Source: Euryarchaeota archaeon UBA558 (GTDB lineage: Archaea > Thermoplasmatota > Poseidoniia > Poseidoniales > Thalassarchaeaceae). Taken from it: a stretch of DNA of 64,000 nt. The notes under the pieces are model-generated. The model was not told the DNA's origin, ran no database searches, and saw only the letters and a list, made by a program, of their open reading frames with translations. Shown here piece after piece: positions 1-9,736 of the stretch (the stretch's first letter is position 1; each line of letters starts with the position of its first letter). Location of the stretch: NCBI GenBank assembly GCA_002507175.1, contig DAZE01000005.1, positions 71,951-135,950 of the forward strand. The letters are read 5' to 3'. A program made the position numbers and the translations under genes.

Positions 1-1529
1 GCATGCCAGTAGGAGTAGGACTCGATTACCCAGATCCCAGACTCACGTGTGCCGTTTCCTGACCCCTTGACTCCACCGAACGGTAGATGCGCCTCTGCTC
101 CAGTTGTGGAGTTGTTAATCCCCGTCATCCCCGCCTTTATTCCAGTTTTGAACCTGTAGGCCTCCAGCCTGTCGTTAGTGTAGATAGCACTGGACAACCC
201 ATATGGCGAGGCATTCGCCAAGTGTAGGGCATGATCGAAATCTCTGGCTTTGACAATGGTGATAGCAGGGCCGAAAATTTCCTCGTGGAAGCAATCCATG
301 TCTTCGGTCACGCCCGTATAGACATGAGGCCACATGTACACACCTTCCTCGGCATCCGCTACGAAACCGACTGGCGCCGAGTCTTTGGTGATCCGACCGT
401 CTCCGTAGATGAGATCAGCACCACTGGTCTCGCACACCTCAAGGCTTTGAAGGAACTCCTCGGCGTATTTTGATGAGAGCATTGGGCCGTAGAGAACGTC
501 ATCGTACCTCATCGAATCACCAATCTTGGTATTCTTGACTTTCTCCATGAACAACCCCATAAAGTCGTCATAGATGTTCTCATGGATGATCAGGTTTCCT
601 AGGCTGGTACATCTTTGTCCAGCCGTTCCGAATCCAGCCCAGTAGGCACCCTCGACTGCATTTTCAAGGTTCGCTGATGGCATGACTACCAAGGGATTTT
701 TTCCACCAAGTTCCAAGGAGCAGGAGACTAGATTCCGTCCGCAAATCTCCCCAATCATCTTCCCAACTGCTGTGGACCCCGTGAATGATATTTTGTTCAC
801 GAGACCCTCGTCAACTGCATCCACGAGGTATTGGCCTGCCCCACTTCCTTTCCCATGAACGAGATTTATCACCCCGTCAGGAAGTCCAGCCTCATGCATG
901 ATCCTTGCCAGCGCAAAGGACAAGAGTGGAGAATCCTGCGGGGATTTCCAGACGCAGGTGTTGCCGCACATGATTGCAGGAATCATCTTCCAGAATGGGA
1001 CGGCTGATGGGAAGTTGCATGAGTTGATGATACCACAGACTCCTAAAGGCCTTCTGTAAGTGAATAGCTCTTTGTCCGGAAGCTCACTGTTAACCGTCTG
1101 GCCGTAGAGCCTTCTTCCCTCAGATTGGAAGAAGAGACAGGTGTCTATGGCTTCTTGAATTTCACCCGCACTCTCTTTCAAGGTCTTCCCTATTTCCCTT
1201 GTTTCTAGCCTAACCAAGGCATCTTTTCTGTCCATAAGCAACCGGCCCATGTTTCCGATGATTTGCCCCCTGGTAGGTGCAGGTGTTCCCGCCCAGGAGG
1301 AGAAGGCTGATTTTGCGGCCTTCAATGCATCATGAACATCCACTTTGGTTGATAGGGGGAATTCACCCAAGATATCTGACAACAACGCAGGATTACTGGA
1401 AGTGAATGTTGCACCGTCTGAGGCAGCTTCTAATTTTCCATTGATTATGTTGTACCCACGAATCATCGGCAAGCCGTTGGGGTTGTCGTTTTGCATGAAC
1501 TCAAAATCTGCTGCTAGGACGTGTGTCAT
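1..1529 (-). CDS. NAD(P)-dependent aldehyde dehydrogenase, 3' end cut by the window edge
   Basis: The minus-strand frame from the ATG at 1529 stays open to base 1 (509 codons). Seen: the cofactor-site motif FTGSTAVG, the general base in ELGGKNP, the catalytic cysteine in GQRCTS, and near the edge FGGVKGSGNGTRESG. Family knowledge: the GNGTRE stretch lies some tens of residues from the C-terminus in ALDH7-like and related dehydrogenases, so probably only about 20 residues are missing. It should oxidise an aldehyde to the acid with NAD(P)+; the substrate cannot be told from sequence. It is divergent from cdc48 with about 140 bases between them. An in-frame GTG at 1544 is a less likely start. 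Confidence 0.9.
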   Translation of the reverse strand, partial: MTHVLAADFEFMQNDNPNGLPMIRGYNIINGKLEAASDGATFTSSNPALLSDILGEFPLSTKVDVHDALKAAKSAFSSWAGTPAPTRGQIIGNMGRLLMDRKDALVRLETREIGKTLKESAGEIQEAIDTCLFFQSEGRRLYGQTVNSELPDKELFTYRRPLGVCGIINSCNFPSAVPFWKMIPAIMCGNTCVWKSPQDSPLLSFALARIMHEAGLPDGVINLVHGKGSGAGQYLVDAVDEGLVNKISFTGSTAVGKMIGEICGRNLVSCSLELGGKNPLVVMPSANLENAVEGAYWAGFGTAGQRCTSLGNLIIHENIYDDFMGLFMEKVKNTKIGDSMRYDDVLYGPMLSSKYAEEFLQSLEVCETSGADLIYGDGRITKDSAPVGFVADAEEGVYMWPHVYTGVTEDMDCFHEEIFGPAITIVKARDFDHALHLANASPYGLSSAIYTNDRLEAYRFKTGIKAGMTGINNSTTGAEAHLPFGGVKGSGNGTRESGIWVIESYSYWH

Positions 1530-1668
1530 GACCCTCGCAGTCACACCCTTCAAATGAATGCTGCTAAAACCGTTCGGTGAAGGTTATCACAAATACTGAG
1601 CCAATATCGAACTTAATGTATGGGGGTTTAAGGGGGGCGCAGTCCTTAGGCGACTCCGAGGAACAACC

Positions 1669-3891
1669 ATGGCAGACGGAGAGGGAGAACTCACGCTTAG
1701 GGTCGCTAAGGCCATACCGAGTGACGTCGGACATGGTAGGGCCAGGGTACCGTTCGATAACGATCTCAATCTCAAGCCAGGTGACGTCATTGAGATCAAC
1801 GGAGAAAAATCAACGGCCGCGATTGTTTGGCGGTGTAGGCCCGAGGACGCTAATCTTGGAGTCATTCGAATTGACGGCATCATACGAAAAAATGCATCAG
1901 TTTCCCTGGGAGACAGAGTAAACATCCGGAAGGTTGAGGTCACCGAATGCGAGAAACTGGTTCTTTCACCGGTAATGGCGAAACAACAGAAGGTCAGGTT
2001 TGGACCGGGTATCGAGGGTTTTGCAAGAAGAGGCTTGAACAAGAGGCCTGTCGTATCAGGAGACAGGATTTTTATTCCGGGAATGACGTTGTTTGCAGAA
2101 GCCCTGCCCTTCCAGATCGTGAGCACCAAGCCAAAGGGGATTGTACAGGTCCTACCGTCGACGGAGATCGTCATCAAAGAAGATCCCGTTGATGAGGAAG
2201 ATGAGAGCATCATACAATCAATATCCTACGAGGACATTGGCGGGCTCGGTGACCAACTCCAAAAAGTCCGAGAAATGATTGAACTTCCATTAAAACACCC
2301 AATCCTCTTCCGCAGGCTTGGGATCGATCCGCCCAGGGGTGTTCTCCTTCACGGACCTCCTGGGACCGGAAAGACACTGATAGCCAAGGCCGTTGCTGCT
2401 GAGACCCAGGCCCACTTCACCTCAATAAACGGGCCAGAGATAATTTCGAAGTATTATGGAGAAAGCGAGAAGCAACTTCGCGAGATTTTTGACGATGCCA
2501 CCTCCAACGCTCCGGCCATCATCTTCATCGATGAGCTTGACTCCATCGCACCCAAGAGAGAGGACGTCAGTGGCGAGGTCGAAAGACGAGTTGTCGCCCA
2601 GCTCCTCACCTTACTAGATGGAATGCAGGGCCGGGACAATGTCGTGGTGATCGGCGCAACCAATAGGAGAGACGCCATAGACCCTGCTCTCAGAAGACCC
2701 GGACGATTCGATAGGGAACTTGAGATTGGGGTCCCGGATAAGAACGGACGTTCTGAAATCATCGACATCCACACACGCGGCATGCCGATCAGCGATGATT
2801 TCGAGATGGAATGGTTGCTGGAGAACTCCTATGGTTTCGTTGGGGCGGACATCTCTGCACTTGTCAGAGAATCGGCTATGAAGGCACTCCGAAGGTATCT
2901 CCCTGAGATCGATCTGGATCAAGATGAGATACCCGCAGAGGTGTTGGAGAAAATGGAAGTTAAGATGGCGGACTTCCGAGAAGCGATCAAGGAAATCGAG
3001 CCAAGTGCACTCAGGGAGATTTACGTCGAAGTCCCAACGGCATCATGGGACGACGTGGGCGGTTTGAGCGAAATCAAGGAGCGCCTGAAAGAGAGCATTG
3101 AGTGGCCTTTGAACCAACCGGAGACTTTCGAACACTTCGGGATCAAACCCCCTCGTGGAATCGTACTCTTCGGGGCTCCCGGCACAGGTAAGACCTTGAT
3201 CGCAAAGGCAATCGCGAATGAAGCAAAAGCCAACTTTATCTCGATCAAAGGCCCAGAGATGATCTCGAAATGGGTCGGGGAATCTGAAAGAGCGGTCAGA
3301 GAGGTCTTCAAGAAGGCGAAACAGGCTGCTCCTTCCATCATTTTCCTTGACGAGTTTGAGTCAATAGCGGGGGTTCGTAGGTCGATGACAGGCGAGGGAT
3401 CGGACGTCATGAACAGGGTTGTCAATCAAATCCTATCAAGCATGGACGGGGTGGAGTCGATGGAGGGCGTGATCGTGGTCGCAGCCACAAACAGGCCTGA
3501 AATGATTGATCCGGCACTCCTCAGGAGTGGTAGATTCGAGAGAGTCCTGCACGTCCCTCCCCCAGATAGGCAGTCGAGGTTGGAGATCCTCAAAATACAC
3601 TCCTCCGAGATGCCATTAGGCCGGTTCAAGCTCGATGACATCGCTGACGACCTCGAGAACTACACTGGTGCTGACATAGAAGCAATATGCAGAGAGGCGG
3701 CCTTGATTGCCATGAGGGCGGGCAAGAAGACAGTATCAAAGAGCCATTTCGAAGAAGCTGTCAACAGAGTAAGGCCAACGGTCAACAAGGACATGCTAGA
3801 GTACTACTCCAAGATGGAGGAGACACTTGTCAGTGGCCTGGAGTCTGTCAAGAGGAGCACCAACTCTCTTCAAGGCATTGAGTCAGTGTGA
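1669..3891 (+). CDS. cdc48: Cdc48/VAT-type double AAA+ ATPase
   Basis: Cytoplasmic hexameric unfoldase that feeds proteins to the proteasome or remodels complexes. It is 740 residues: an N-terminal double-psi-barrel substrate domain (about 1-190), AAA domain D1 with Walker A GPPGTGKT at 229, and D2 with GAPGTGKT at 502. Both Walker B boxes are present (IIFIDELDSI in D1, IIFLDEFESI in D2); D2 has DEFE where DELD/DEIE is usual, but the catalytic Glu is retained. The start is supported by GAGG seven bases upstream of the ATG. The length is normal for archaeal VAT. The stop codon overlaps the Shine-Dalgarno site of the next gene, so the PRC-barrel protein is probably translationally coupled. Confidence 0.97.
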   Translation: MADGEGELTLRVAKAIPSDVGHGRARVPFDNDLNLKPGDVIEINGEKSTAAIVWRCRPEDANLGVIRIDGIIRKNASVSLGDRVNIRKVEVTECEKLVLSPVMAKQQKVRFGPGIEGFARRGLNKRPVVSGDRIFIPGMTLFAEALPFQIVSTKPKGIVQVLPSTEIVIKEDPVDEEDESIIQSISYEDIGGLGDQLQKVREMIELPLKHPILFRRLGIDPPRGVLLHGPPGTGKTLIAKAVAAETQAHFTSINGPEIISKYYGESEKQLREIFDDATSNAPAIIFIDELDSIAPKREDVSGEVERRVVAQLLTLLDGMQGRDNVVVIGATNRRDAIDPALRRPGRFDRELEIGVPDKNGRSEIIDIHTRGMPISDDFEMEWLLENSYGFVGADISALVRESAMKALRRYLPEIDLDQDEIPAEVLEKMEVKMADFREAIKEIEPSALREIYVEVPTASWDDVGGLSEIKERLKESIEWPLNQPETFEHFGIKPPRGIVLFGAPGTGKTLIAKAIANEAKANFISIKGPEMISKWVGESERAVREVFKKAKQAAPSIIFLDEFESIAGVRRSMTGEGSDVMNRVVNQILSSMDGVESMEGVIVVAATNRPEMIDPALLRSGRFERVLHVPPPDRQSRLEILKIHSSEMPLGRFKLDDIADDLENYTGADIEAICREAALIAMRAGKKTVSKSHFEEAVNRVRPTVNKDMLEYYSKMEETLVSGLESVKRSTNSLQGIESV

Positions 3892-3896
3892 TCGCT

Positions 3897-4136
3897 ATGC
3901 CATCGGGTTTCGGCCGTGAAATTCTGAATCGTCCGATACTCGATGGCGCAGGTGACACTCTTGGGCATGTATCCGACCTCGTAATGGATACGAGGACCGG
4001 TGATGTGGTGACCCTGCTAGTTATGATCAGCGAGGAACTCGATCCGGCTCTACTCCCCTGGCCAACTGTGGATGGGCTTCTGGAGGTTCCCACTAACGAA
4101 GTTGCCGAAGTCTCAAATGCCATACGGTTGAGATAG
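3897..4136 (+). CDS. small PRC-barrel domain protein
   Basis: 79 residues, essentially a single PRC-barrel fold: a strand reading REILNRPILDGAG, then a turn with DLVMDTRTGDVVTLLV, ending in a short helix-strand. The PRC-barrel is a small beta barrel found in RNA-processing and photosynthetic proteins; in archaea these short versions are common and uncharacterised. I prefer the ATG at 3897 because GTGATC (complementary to the 16S rRNA 3' end) sits three bases upstream; GTG 3888 is the longer in-frame alternative and overlaps the cdc48 stop. Co-transcription with cdc48 is likely. Confidence 0.8.
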   Translation: MPSGFGREILNRPILDGAGDTLGHVSDLVMDTRTGDVVTLLVMISEELDPALLPWPTVDGLLEVPTNEVAEVSNAIRLR

Positions 4137-4210
4137 CTAGATCTCACAAAGTCGGACAACCGTCTTATAGCGTTGGATTCGGTTGGCACATGCTGCTGGG
4201 CGGTGGACTG

Positions 4211-5860
4211 ATGATGAATGGGCCGAGGCGATCTTCCAAGATCTTCAATCGGACGAATAGACAAAGACTCCTACAGTTCTCTTTTTGGTCTGTTTTGACA
4301 CTCTTAATCGCGTTCATCGCATCGACCTACATCGTTGATGGGAAGACACAACAATCCGCATATGGGGACGACTGGGATGATCTTGGCGATTTCAGATCTG
4401 AAATTAACTCAATGGGGGTCGAGACAACAGCCATGGTTTCAAGCCCACTCCTCCTCTCTGAAATCGATAACCCCGAGGAAACTGTGTTTGTTGTGTCCGG
4501 GGTGGAACGTGACACGATATCCCTACCTCGATTTACAGATGACGAATCCATTGTTGAACTGTCTGACTCCGACGGCTACACTGGCTCAGAGATCGAGGCA
4601 ATCGTGGAGTACGTGCAAGCAGGTGGAACACTCCTCTTGATGGATGACTTCGGGTACTCGTCTGCACTGGCCCAAGAATACAATATTGTCTTCTCGAATC
4701 ATCAATTGTATGACGGAGAGGCATGGGCCAGGGAGCTAGATTACAACTACGTCTGGACGAATGTCACCAATGCTCACAATCTTACTCAGACCTCTGGATC
4801 GACCTCAGTTTACCACCCGTGTTTAGCAGACAGGGATTCGGACCTAATTCTGGACTTGATCGACCCTGACCCAGATTCGCAGAATGTGGGATTCATCCCA
4901 ACCGATGACTCATTCGGGATGTGCGGGCACCGTTGGGACTCCGAACAAAAGACCTATGATTTCTCTGAGAGTTATAACCTCCTGACTAGCAAACCATCTG
5001 CATTCGACAAAGAGTCCTCGTTCTCCCCAGCGGAGAATCGCTATCCGATAATCGTCTCTACGCTGGACTCCTACTTAGACTCAAATGATGATGGGGATTT
5101 GACCCCGGCATTTGAGGCAGCCGGGATACAAGGGGACGAACAGGGACCATTCGCAGTTTATGCCAGGATCTGCTCTTCCAGACTGTGCGCTGAGCCTTCC
5201 TCAGGACAGGTCCACATCGCCTCAGACGGCTCACTCCTCATCAATGCAATATACTCATCATCGAACATCGATGGATCTAATGTCCCTGACAATGATAACA
5301 GGTTATGGGCATTGGACATAATCGCTGATGCCCTATTGATTGGGAATAGTTCCTTGAAGCCGAGTGAGAATGCCGTGGTAATTTTCGATGAGAGTCGACA
5401 TCAACAAACGAACCCACTTTCCGACACATACAATTTAGCATACTACTTCCTTGTGTATTTCACAAATGATTGGATGGCGATGCTCATACTGTTCCTTGCG
5501 CTCTTCATGATGTTGGAAGTGGTACTTATTCGCAAAGAGGACCCAGAGGACTGGCGGCATGTCTTTAGGATAATTTACTATGGTTTTGGTGATGCAAAGA
5601 GGTATGAGTTTTATCAGCACCCAGACAAAATAAGACAGGTATTTTTGTCAAAGATAAGGAGCACAAACACGATGACGAGGGAGGAGTTCGACTCGTTGTC
5701 ATCGGAGGAGCTTCAAATTCTAGTAGACGATCAAGTGCTACTTCGATTTATTTATGATAATCGCAAGTACAAAACCCAAGAACTGGTTGCTATCGTAAAG
5801 AGAATGCGAGAATGGGGCCCAGACGACAATGAGCCAGACGAAGATCTGATGGACATGTGA
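4211..5860 (+). CDS. DUF4350-type membrane protein
   Basis: About 549 residues. An N-terminal transmembrane helix (FWSVLTLLIAFIASTYIV) is followed by a large, probably extracytoplasmic domain with a Rossmann-like start typical of DUF4350 (Gly-Gly-Thr-Leu-Leu-Leu-Met-Asp-Asp). A second helix near residues 425-445 (MAMLILFLALFMMLEVVLI) and a cytoplasmic tail follow. DUF4350 genes usually sit beside DUF58 and MoxR ATPase genes, and DUF58 follows here by a 3-base overlap. No function is established. The start at 4211 has GGTGGA just upstream and lies about 20 bases after a TSS predicted from a CTTATAG box at 4164-4170; ATG 4190 is an in-frame alternative. Confidence 0.75.
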   Translation: MMNGPRRSSKIFNRTNRQRLLQFSFWSVLTLLIAFIASTYIVDGKTQQSAYGDDWDDLGDFRSEINSMGVETTAMVSSPLLLSEIDNPEETVFVVSGVERDTISLPRFTDDESIVELSDSDGYTGSEIEAIVEYVQAGGTLLLMDDFGYSSALAQEYNIVFSNHQLYDGEAWARELDYNYVWTNVTNAHNLTQTSGSTSVYHPCLADRDSDLILDLIDPDPDSQNVGFIPTDDSFGMCGHRWDSEQKTYDFSESYNLLTSKPSAFDKESSFSPAENRYPIIVSTLDSYLDSNDDGDLTPAFEAAGIQGDEQGPFAVYARICSSRLCAEPSSGQVHIASDGSLLINAIYSSSNIDGSNVPDNDNRLWALDIIADALLIGNSSLKPSENAVVIFDESRHQQTNPLSDTYNLAYYFLVYFTNDWMAMLILFLALFMMLEVVLIRKEDPEDWRHVFRIIYYGFGDAKRYEFYQHPDKIRQVFLSKIRSTNTMTREEFDSLSSEELQILVDDQVLLRFIYDNRKYKTQELVAIVKRMREWGPDDNEPDEDLMDM

Positions 5861-5865
5861 TAGCG

Positions 5866-7119
5866 ATGTGGACAAGAAAGGCAACGATGATGCTCGTCGG
5901 GGGGGTATCACTCATTCTAGTGGGGATGATGGTGAGCCATTTCCATCTGATGATTCTGGGCATGCTCATGGTATCTTTGCTGGTAATGGCCAGTTGGATA
6001 AGCGGATATCCAAAACTGGTCGTTGAGAGGGAATTGTCTGAAGAAAACGTGTACAAAGGAGACGACATAACTGTGACACTCACGATCAGCAACCAATCAA
6101 GACGAAGAACACAAACCTTGGATATCTATGACAATGTGCCTCATGAAATGAAGATCAGAAGGGGAATAAACATGATCAGAGCTAACCTTGGACCAGGACA
6201 ATCAACCGTGTTGAGATATACTGTTAGGTGTCCATTGCGAGGCCACTTTTCCATAGGCCCCACTTCCTTGAGATACAGGGACGTATTTGGGCTGTTTACC
6301 GATGAGGGCGTAGCAGACAAGAGGAGCGACGTGATCGTATTCCCCCAGGTCAGGGACATCGAGGATGCGTTACTTCGATCAAATGTCCCCAAGATGTATA
6401 CTGGAGCCACTACCTTGAGGACACCAGGTCAGGGAACCGAATTTTACTCACTTAGGGAGTATATGCCAGGTGACTCATTTAGGTCGATTAATTGGAAGGC
6501 CTTCGCGAGAACAGGGGACCTTATGGTTAACGAGAAAGTCCGCGACGCAGTCACTGACGTCCACATTCTCTTCGACACAAGGGACATTTCTAGGATCGGT
6601 ACAGTGCTCAAGAATCCACTGGAGATGGGGGCCGTGGCTACTGCATCCGTATCCAACCATTTCATCAGAAGGCGAGATGCAGTCTCACTGACAACTTATG
6701 GTCGGAGGATGGACCATCTTCCTGCAGAGGCAGGGGATAAGCAACAATACAAGATCCTGAGCCTACTTGCTGGGGTATCTGCAGGAGGAACAATGCCCCT
6801 CCAGGCAGTGACCAATGCGCTAATACCTAGGATGAATCGAGGCTCACCAGTTTTCGTTGTTAGTAGCCTTGAGGGAGACGGGACCACATTGCCTGCGATA
6901 AGGGCCTTGTCCAGTCACGGACATACTGTTTATGTCCTCTCTCCCAATTCAATTGATTTGGAGCGACTTGTGAGTAGAATTCCAAGGATGGCGTATGAGG
7001 TGTTAAAGATGGAGCGGCAAAATAGGCTGATGTCGTTGAACGGCTACGGCGCTAACGTGATTGATTGGGTTCCGGACATTGACCTCGCACAAGCTCTATT
7101 GCAAGTCAAAAAGGGATAG
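5866..7119 (+). CDS. DUF58 domain protein, VWA-like
   Basis: Two N-terminal transmembrane helices (about residues 10-45), an immunoglobulin-like stretch, then the DUF58 hallmark: EFYSLREYMPGD, SINWKAFARTG and LMVNEK. The domain is related to von Willebrand A domains; families with this architecture partner MoxR AAA ATPases in assembling envelope or metalloprotein complexes. The start ATG at 5866 has GTGAT four bases upstream; GTG 5857 overlaps the previous stop as GTGA. It lies between the DUF4350 gene and a multi-spanning membrane protein with no gaps, so the three very likely form one operon. There is no moxR in the window. Confidence 0.88.
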   Translation: MWTRKATMMLVGGVSLILVGMMVSHFHLMILGMLMVSLLVMASWISGYPKLVVERELSEENVYKGDDITVTLTISNQSRRRTQTLDIYDNVPHEMKIRRGINMIRANLGPGQSTVLRYTVRCPLRGHFSIGPTSLRYRDVFGLFTDEGVADKRSDVIVFPQVRDIEDALLRSNVPKMYTGATTLRTPGQGTEFYSLREYMPGDSFRSINWKAFARTGDLMVNEKVRDAVTDVHILFDTRDISRIGTVLKNPLEMGAVATASVSNHFIRRRDAVSLTTYGRRMDHLPAEAGDKQQYKILSLLAGVSAGGTMPLQAVTNALIPRMNRGSPVFVVSSLEGDGTTLPAIRALSSHGHTVYVLSPNSIDLERLVSRIPRMAYEVLKMERQNRLMSLNGYGANVIDWVPDIDLAQALLQVKKG

Positions 7120-7128
7120 GTGAGTGAA

Positions 7129-8361
7129 TTGAGTTCCGAGGGAGTTGAAACTGGTAAATCTCTGAGATTACGATCCGTCAGGACCCGCTGGCAGATCTTG
7201 GCCTTACAACTCGTGGCGACTGCGTCACTGGCCGCTCTTGTGTTGACCATGACTTCGAAATATGGGGAATGCGATCAGGACTTCATTCAAGAAGCAGATG
7301 GCGAGAATTATTGGTGCCCAGCATTTGAGCATACTCGCGGGATTGTCTATGTAGAGGACTCTTTCCAACGGGAATCAATCTTGCCGGACATCATTACGGG
7401 CGCCGACCAAGTAGGCAACTCATCATTTTTGTACCCCACAATTTTTTGTCTGTTCCTAACCGGCGCCCGTGCTTACACGTCCACTCGGGGGGCAAAATTC
7501 CGTCGAAGATTAAGAGTTGGAATTTATACCATGGCTCTACTTTTCGGTTTGGGCCCCTTCCTCTTCGAATGGATATCTGGAATGGTCACTTACAGGCAAG
7601 CATACATCCCATTCGGCCAGAATCTGGACATATTCAACCATGCTGACAGGCTCTCGGTTCCAATGCAGTTGATTTCAGAGATCATTGTAATGGGAGTGGT
7701 CTTCGTTCCAGTTTTATTTGGTCTGATTGGAATATGGAACCTCTCAATGAGGTCAATAGTGGCGACCATGAGTTACGTTGTCATGTTCATCATGTTCCAC
7801 GCCCTATTGACATTCGAGGCTGTACTTGATTCAGTTCAGGGTATAGGGCTGAAGCCACTCCCTGCGCAGATCGGAGAATCTAGCATGTTCGGTGGATTGG
7901 TTTCACCACTCGCGTTTGAGCTGATTACGATCTCAGTGGTCCTTTTTTTGTTCTACGAATCCTCTCACATGTGCATACGCCTGTTTGAGTACGTAGCTAT
8001 GTTGCCAGAGAGCGCCCGGACTGACAGCGAACACATCAGGATGTTTCAAACCGTACTGAACACTCATCTCTTCCAACTCTTTGGTGTTATCTCCTTAGCG
8101 ACTCTCCTGACTGCAATAGCATTGGATTTCGATGATATTCTGATAACCGTAATTTCTGAGTTTCAACCAAATCAGTGGAGTCAGCAGGTCAAAGACTCGC
8201 TGGAGTTGCAAATGACCTATGGTAAGGTAATTTCAGCAGGTCTATTCCTCCTCTTCGTGAGCATGGCCCGATATCTTGTTCCATGGCAATTGGTCCTGGG
8301 TTGGTTTGAGTCACTATTCAGAGGAGGCTCGAAAAAGCCCGCTTCTGATTCTGAAAGGTGA
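7129..8361 (+). CDS. multi-spanning membrane protein, unknown family
   Basis: About 410 residues with roughly seven or eight hydrophobic segments and an extracytoplasmic loop after the first one holding two cysteines (YGECDQD and YWCPAF) that could form a disulfide. I do not recognise the family. The DUF4350-DUF58 neighbours suggest it is the membrane partner of that system, perhaps replacing the transglutaminase or DUF4129 protein often found there. Start: AGGTGAG at 7118-7124, four bases ahead of a TTG at 7129, favours that codon; GTG 7120, directly after the previous stop, is the alternative. Confidence 0.65.
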   Translation: MSSEGVETGKSLRLRSVRTRWQILALQLVATASLAALVLTMTSKYGECDQDFIQEADGENYWCPAFEHTRGIVYVEDSFQRESILPDIITGADQVGNSSFLYPTIFCLFLTGARAYTSTRGAKFRRRLRVGIYTMALLFGLGPFLFEWISGMVTYRQAYIPFGQNLDIFNHADRLSVPMQLISEIIVMGVVFVPVLFGLIGIWNLSMRSIVATMSYVVMFIMFHALLTFEAVLDSVQGIGLKPLPAQIGESSMFGGLVSPLAFELITISVVLFLFYESSHMCIRLFEYVAMLPESARTDSEHIRMFQTVLNTHLFQLFGVISLATLLTAIALDFDDILITVISEFQPNQWSQQVKDSLELQMTYGKVISAGLFLLFVSMARYLVPWQLVLGWFESLFRGGSKKPASDSER

Positions 8362-8363
8362 AA

Positions 8364-8669
8364 TTACCTTATTTTGAGTATACGCTCGACGACCCGGACG
8401 GTGATCTCCGAAGCAAACAAGGAAATCAAAATGAATGCTGGATAGACAAATAGTGACGAATTACCGAAGTCTGGTAGAATCACTCCTCTAACGTGAGAGG
8501 CCAATGAGATCGCCCCAATGATGCAGGCGGAAAGTACAGCCCTTTCCAACCAAGGAGTGGACCTTCTTCCACTAGGGAGACTGGAATTTGGAAGGGGCGG
8601 TGTTGAGTTCATAACAATGCGAGATGTGTCTGATGGAAGAACCCTCCTCCTTCCATTGCGTTCAAACAT
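8364..8669 (-). CDS. small two-helix membrane protein
   Basis: 101 residues: a basic N-terminus (FERNGRRRV), then two hydrophobic helices at about 45-62 and 70-92, and a short basic end. No family recognised. Its start has GAAGGT five bases upstream, its stop lies two bases from the stop of the convergent membrane protein, and its start is 20 bases from the divergent thiolase gene, so it fills its gap exactly. That tight fit is the main reason for calling it real. Confidence 0.6.
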   Translation of the reverse strand: MFERNGRRRVLPSDTSRIVMNSTPPLPNSSLPSGRRSTPWLERAVLSACIIGAISLASHVRGVILPDFGNSSLFVYPAFILISLFASEITVRVVERILKIR

Positions 8670-8689
8670 AATTACCTTCGCGGACGCTC

Positions 8690-9685
8690 ATGTGCGGGCT
8701 GCAAATAGAACCCTGTAGCCGTTGTGAAAACCCCAGCGTAGTGCATCAGCCTTACAGTGGTCAGAGGCTATGTGCTAGGCACCTCAGGGCCTCCATAAGA
8801 AAGAGGGTCTCCAAGGATCTTAGGAACCAGCTATCACTTCCCAAGGATGCCAGAGGGGCCGATGGGAGCCCTTTTCGCATTCTTGCTGCAGTGAGCGGGG
8901 GGAAGGATTCAGCGATAATGCTGCATATGTTGTGTGACATACTGGGAAAACGGCGAGACATCGAGATTGTCGCCGGAGTTGTAGATGAAGGGATAGACGG
9001 ATACAGATCCCCTTCGATAGACTGTGTCGAGAAATTGTGTTCTATGATGAATGTGGAGTTAGTAAGAATAGGATATGAGGATATTGGGTACCAACGGATG
9101 GATGAGGTTGTAAAGATCATGCCAGCCATCGCGGAGAAAAACCCCGATGCAAAGGGTATGATGCCATGCTCATTCTGCGGGGTTTTCAGAAGGCAAAGCC
9201 TGAACACTCTCGCTGAAAAGACAAATGCGAGGGCAATGGCCTTGGGACATAATTTAGATGATATGGCACAGTCAATTTTGATGAATATGCAAAAGGGAGA
9301 GGTTGAGAGGTCGGTGAGGCTTGCTCCTCATACCGAAACTCCAATTGATGGGCTACCGCCTAGAATAGTGCCCCTCAGATGGATTCCTGAGCAGGAAATC
9401 CACGCACTCGCGATGGTCATGGAGCTACCGTTTTTCCACGGAGAGTGCCCTCATGCTGCTGGAGCCCAACGACAAACAAGCAGAAACATAATCGCAGCGC
9501 TTGAGACAAACACACCGGGTGCTAGACATGGACTGTTACACAGTTTAGAGAATATTCGAGAGGTCTATTCACTGAATGGAGGAGGAAACTTGGATGTGAA
9601 ATCCTGCTCGGTCTGTGGTGGGGTCACAAGCAGGGAGGTTTGTCAGTCCTGTACGATGAAATCATGGTTGAATGAACAGATTTGA
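8690..9685 (+). CDS. ncs6: tRNA 2-thiolation protein, Ncs6/TtuA family
   Basis: ATP-pyrophosphatase that activates a tRNA uridine (U34 in Ncs6, U54 in TtuA) for sulfur transfer. Seen in order: an N-terminal zinc finger (CSRC with a later LCARHL), the PP-loop SGGKDS at residues 69-74, the cysteine pair in MPCSFCG, the later conserved ECPH, and a C-terminal zinc ribbon (CSVCGG and CQSC). The CxxC plus downstream Cys set matches family members that bind a [4Fe-4S] cluster. Its 331 residues are normal. The start ATG has no clear Shine-Dalgarno; an AT-rich box about 20 bases upstream fits a leaderless transcript. I cannot separate U34 from U54 specificity. Confidence 0.9.
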   Translation: MCGLQIEPCSRCENPSVVHQPYSGQRLCARHLRASIRKRVSKDLRNQLSLPKDARGADGSPFRILAAVSGGKDSAIMLHMLCDILGKRRDIEIVAGVVDEGIDGYRSPSIDCVEKLCSMMNVELVRIGYEDIGYQRMDEVVKIMPAIAEKNPDAKGMMPCSFCGVFRRQSLNTLAEKTNARAMALGHNLDDMAQSILMNMQKGEVERSVRLAPHTETPIDGLPPRIVPLRWIPEQEIHALAMVMELPFFHGECPHAAGAQRQTSRNIIAALETNTPGARHGLLHSLENIREVYSLNGGGNLDVKSCSVCGGVTSREVCQSCTMKSWLNEQI

Positions 9686-9705
9686 TTCTATCTTTCGCCT
9701 TTTCA

Positions 9706-9713
9706 TTTAAATA
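9706..9713 (+). promoter_or_regulatory. TATA box for the SAP-domain gene
   Basis: TTTAAATA, a near-consensus archaeal TATA element, 23 bases before the ATG at 9737. A start of transcription about 25 bases downstream would fall almost on the start codon, giving a leaderless or very short leader, although AAGGTGG also precedes the ATG. Confidence 0.6.
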
Positions 9714-9736
9714 CCGCCCCTTCAAAAGGTGGAAAT

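Noticed and set aside
1345..2213. Open frames on both strands around the ALDH start and the cdc48 N-terminus
   Set aside because: They overlap the two recognised genes in other frames and have no features of their own.
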